This document shows, piece by piece, positions 62,601 through 64,000 of a stretch of DNA of 64,000 nt. The notes under the pieces were generated by a model. It was not told the DNA's origin. It was given only the letters and a program-made list of their open reading frames with translations, and made no database searches. The number at the start of each line of letters is the position of its first letter. Positions within the stretch are counted from its first letter, which is position 1. The translations under genes and the position numbers were made by a program. The stretch comes from Stomorhina lunata (taxonomy: Eukaryota > Arthropoda > Insecta > Diptera > Rhiniidae): positions 19,839,918-19,903,917 of the forward strand of contig OW121744.1 of assembly GCA_933228675.1 (NCBI GenBank). Direction: 5' to 3'.

Positions 62601-64000
62601 AAAAATTTCCTATTTTTATAGGAAATTTTTCAAAAATTTCCTATTTTTATAGGAAATTTTTCAAAAATTTCCTATTTTTATAGGAAATTTTTCAAAAATT
62701 TCCTATTTTTATAGGAAATTTTTCAAAAATTTCCTATTTTTATAGGAAATTTTTCAAAAATTTCCTATTTTTATAGGAAATTTTTCAAAAATTTCCTATT
62801 TTTATAGGAAATTTTTCAAAAATTTCCTATTTTTATAGGAAATTTTTCAAAAATTTCCTATTTTTATAGGAAATTTTTCAAAAATTTCCTATTTTTATAG
62901 GAAATTTTTCAAAAATTTCCTATTTTTATAGGAAATTTTTCAAAAATTTCCTATTTTTATAGGAAATTTTTCAAAAATTTCTATTTTTATAGGAAATTTT
63001 TTCAAAAATTTCCTATTTTTATAGGAAATTTTTCAAAAAATTTCCTATTTTTATAGGAAATTTTTCAAAAATTTCCTATTTTTATAGGAAATTTTTCAAA
63101 AATTTCCTATTTTTTATAGGAAATTTTTCAAAAATTTCCTATTTTTAATATAGGAAATTTTTCAAAAATTTCCTATTTTTTATAGGAAATTTTTCAAAAA
63201 TTTCCTATTTTTATAGGAAATTTTTCAAAAATTTCCTATTTTTATAGGAAATTTTTTCAAAAATTTCCTATTTTTATAGGAAATTTTTTCAAAAATTTCC
63301 TATTTTTATAGGAAATTTTTCAAAAATTCTCCTATTTTTATAGGAAATTTTTCAAAAATTTCCTATTTTTATAGGAAATTTTTTCAAAAATTTCCTATTT
63401 TTATAGGAAATTTTTCAAAAATTTCCTATTTTTATAGGAAATTTTTCAAAAATTTCCTATTTTTATAGGAAATTTTTCAAAAATTTCCTATTTTTTATAG
63501 GAAAATTTTTCAAAAATTTCCTATTTTTATAGGAAATTTTTCAAAAATTTCCTATTTTTTATAGGAAATTTTTTCAAAAATTTCCTATTTTTATAGGAAA
63601 TTTTTCAAAAAATTTCCTATTTTTATAGGAAATTTTTCAAAAATTTCCTATTTTTTATAGGAAATTTTTTCAAAAATTTCCTATTTTTATAGGAAATTTT
63701 TCAAAAATTTCCCTATTTTTATAGGAAATTTTTCAAAAATTTCCTATTTTTATAGGAAATTTTTCAAAAATTTCCTATTTTTATAGGAAATTTTTTCAAA
63801 ATTTCCTATTTTTATAGGAAATTTTTCAAAAATTTCCTATTTTTATAGGAAATTTTTCAAAAAATTTCCTATTTTATAGGAAATTTTTCAAAAATTTCCT
63901 ATTTTTATAGGAAATTTTTCAAAAATTTCCTATTTTTATAGGAAATTTTTCAAAAATTTCCTATTTTTATAGGAAATTTTTCAAAAATTTCCTATTTTTT
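59630..64000 (-). repeat. 31-bp palindromic satellite array, reverse orientation
   Basis: After a decayed edge (59630-59810), about 135 copies of TTTTATAGGAAATTTTTC plus AAAAATTTCCTAT, the exact reverse complement of the left-end unit. Copies are essentially identical to about 62980, apart from single events near 61087, 61157, 61937 and 62287. From 62980 onward one-base length changes in the T and A runs are frequent. The array runs off the right edge. Confidence 0.97.

Overview
The window looks like an AT-rich genomic segment from a higher (calyptrate-like) fly. Three things support this: fly-type short introns and splice sites, a mitochondrial carrier of the thiamine pyrophosphate carrier family, and one exon that reads like the cytoplasmic N-terminus of an insect voltage-gated sodium channel of the DSC1/NaCP60E type. 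Species and chromosome cannot be read from the sequence. Most of the window is not genic: I judge well over half to be tandem repeats.

Layout. 1-2930 is a near-perfect 31-bp satellite. 2931-15010 alternates unique islands with diverged 28-31 bp AT-rich arrays, and carries two small terminal-inverted-repeat elements (5409-5820 and 6985-7338). 16258-19640 is a 12-bp satellite. 19640-29000 holds three AT-rich arrays separated by islands. 29630-29838 (minus) is the sodium-channel-like exon. 29996-31800 and 34931-38280 are arrays of one 11-bp satellite in opposite orientations. Between them lie a 125-bp minisatellite, two copies of a 300-bp palindromic MITE, and the carrier gene (33468-34463, plus) placed between the MITE copies. 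39945-45535 is again AT satellite. 45787-47739 (minus) is a two-exon gene for a secreted Gly/His/Ser-rich protein with a TATA box and poly(A) signal. 48836-51215 is a 31-bp-type array that reverses orientation in its middle. 52295-58390 is AT satellite, and 59630-64000 is the same 31-bp satellite as the left end, inverted.

Genes. Only three coding features are supportable. No neighbouring sodium-channel exon is visible on either side. If the exon call is right, the carrier (opposite strand) and the Gly-rich gene (same strand) are probably nested in one very large satellite-filled intron. The genes do not look functionally linked.

Most notable pattern. The arrays are organised as inverted pairs around unique islands. 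Seven successive blocks of one 31-bp family (AACG-type when read forward, CGTT-type when read reverse) alternate strictly in orientation across the window. The 11-bp arrays flank the carrier gene as an inverted pair, and the window begins and ends in inverted copies of one satellite. A small TIR element carries a short internal run of the same 31-bp unit, which makes it a plausible seed for the satellite.
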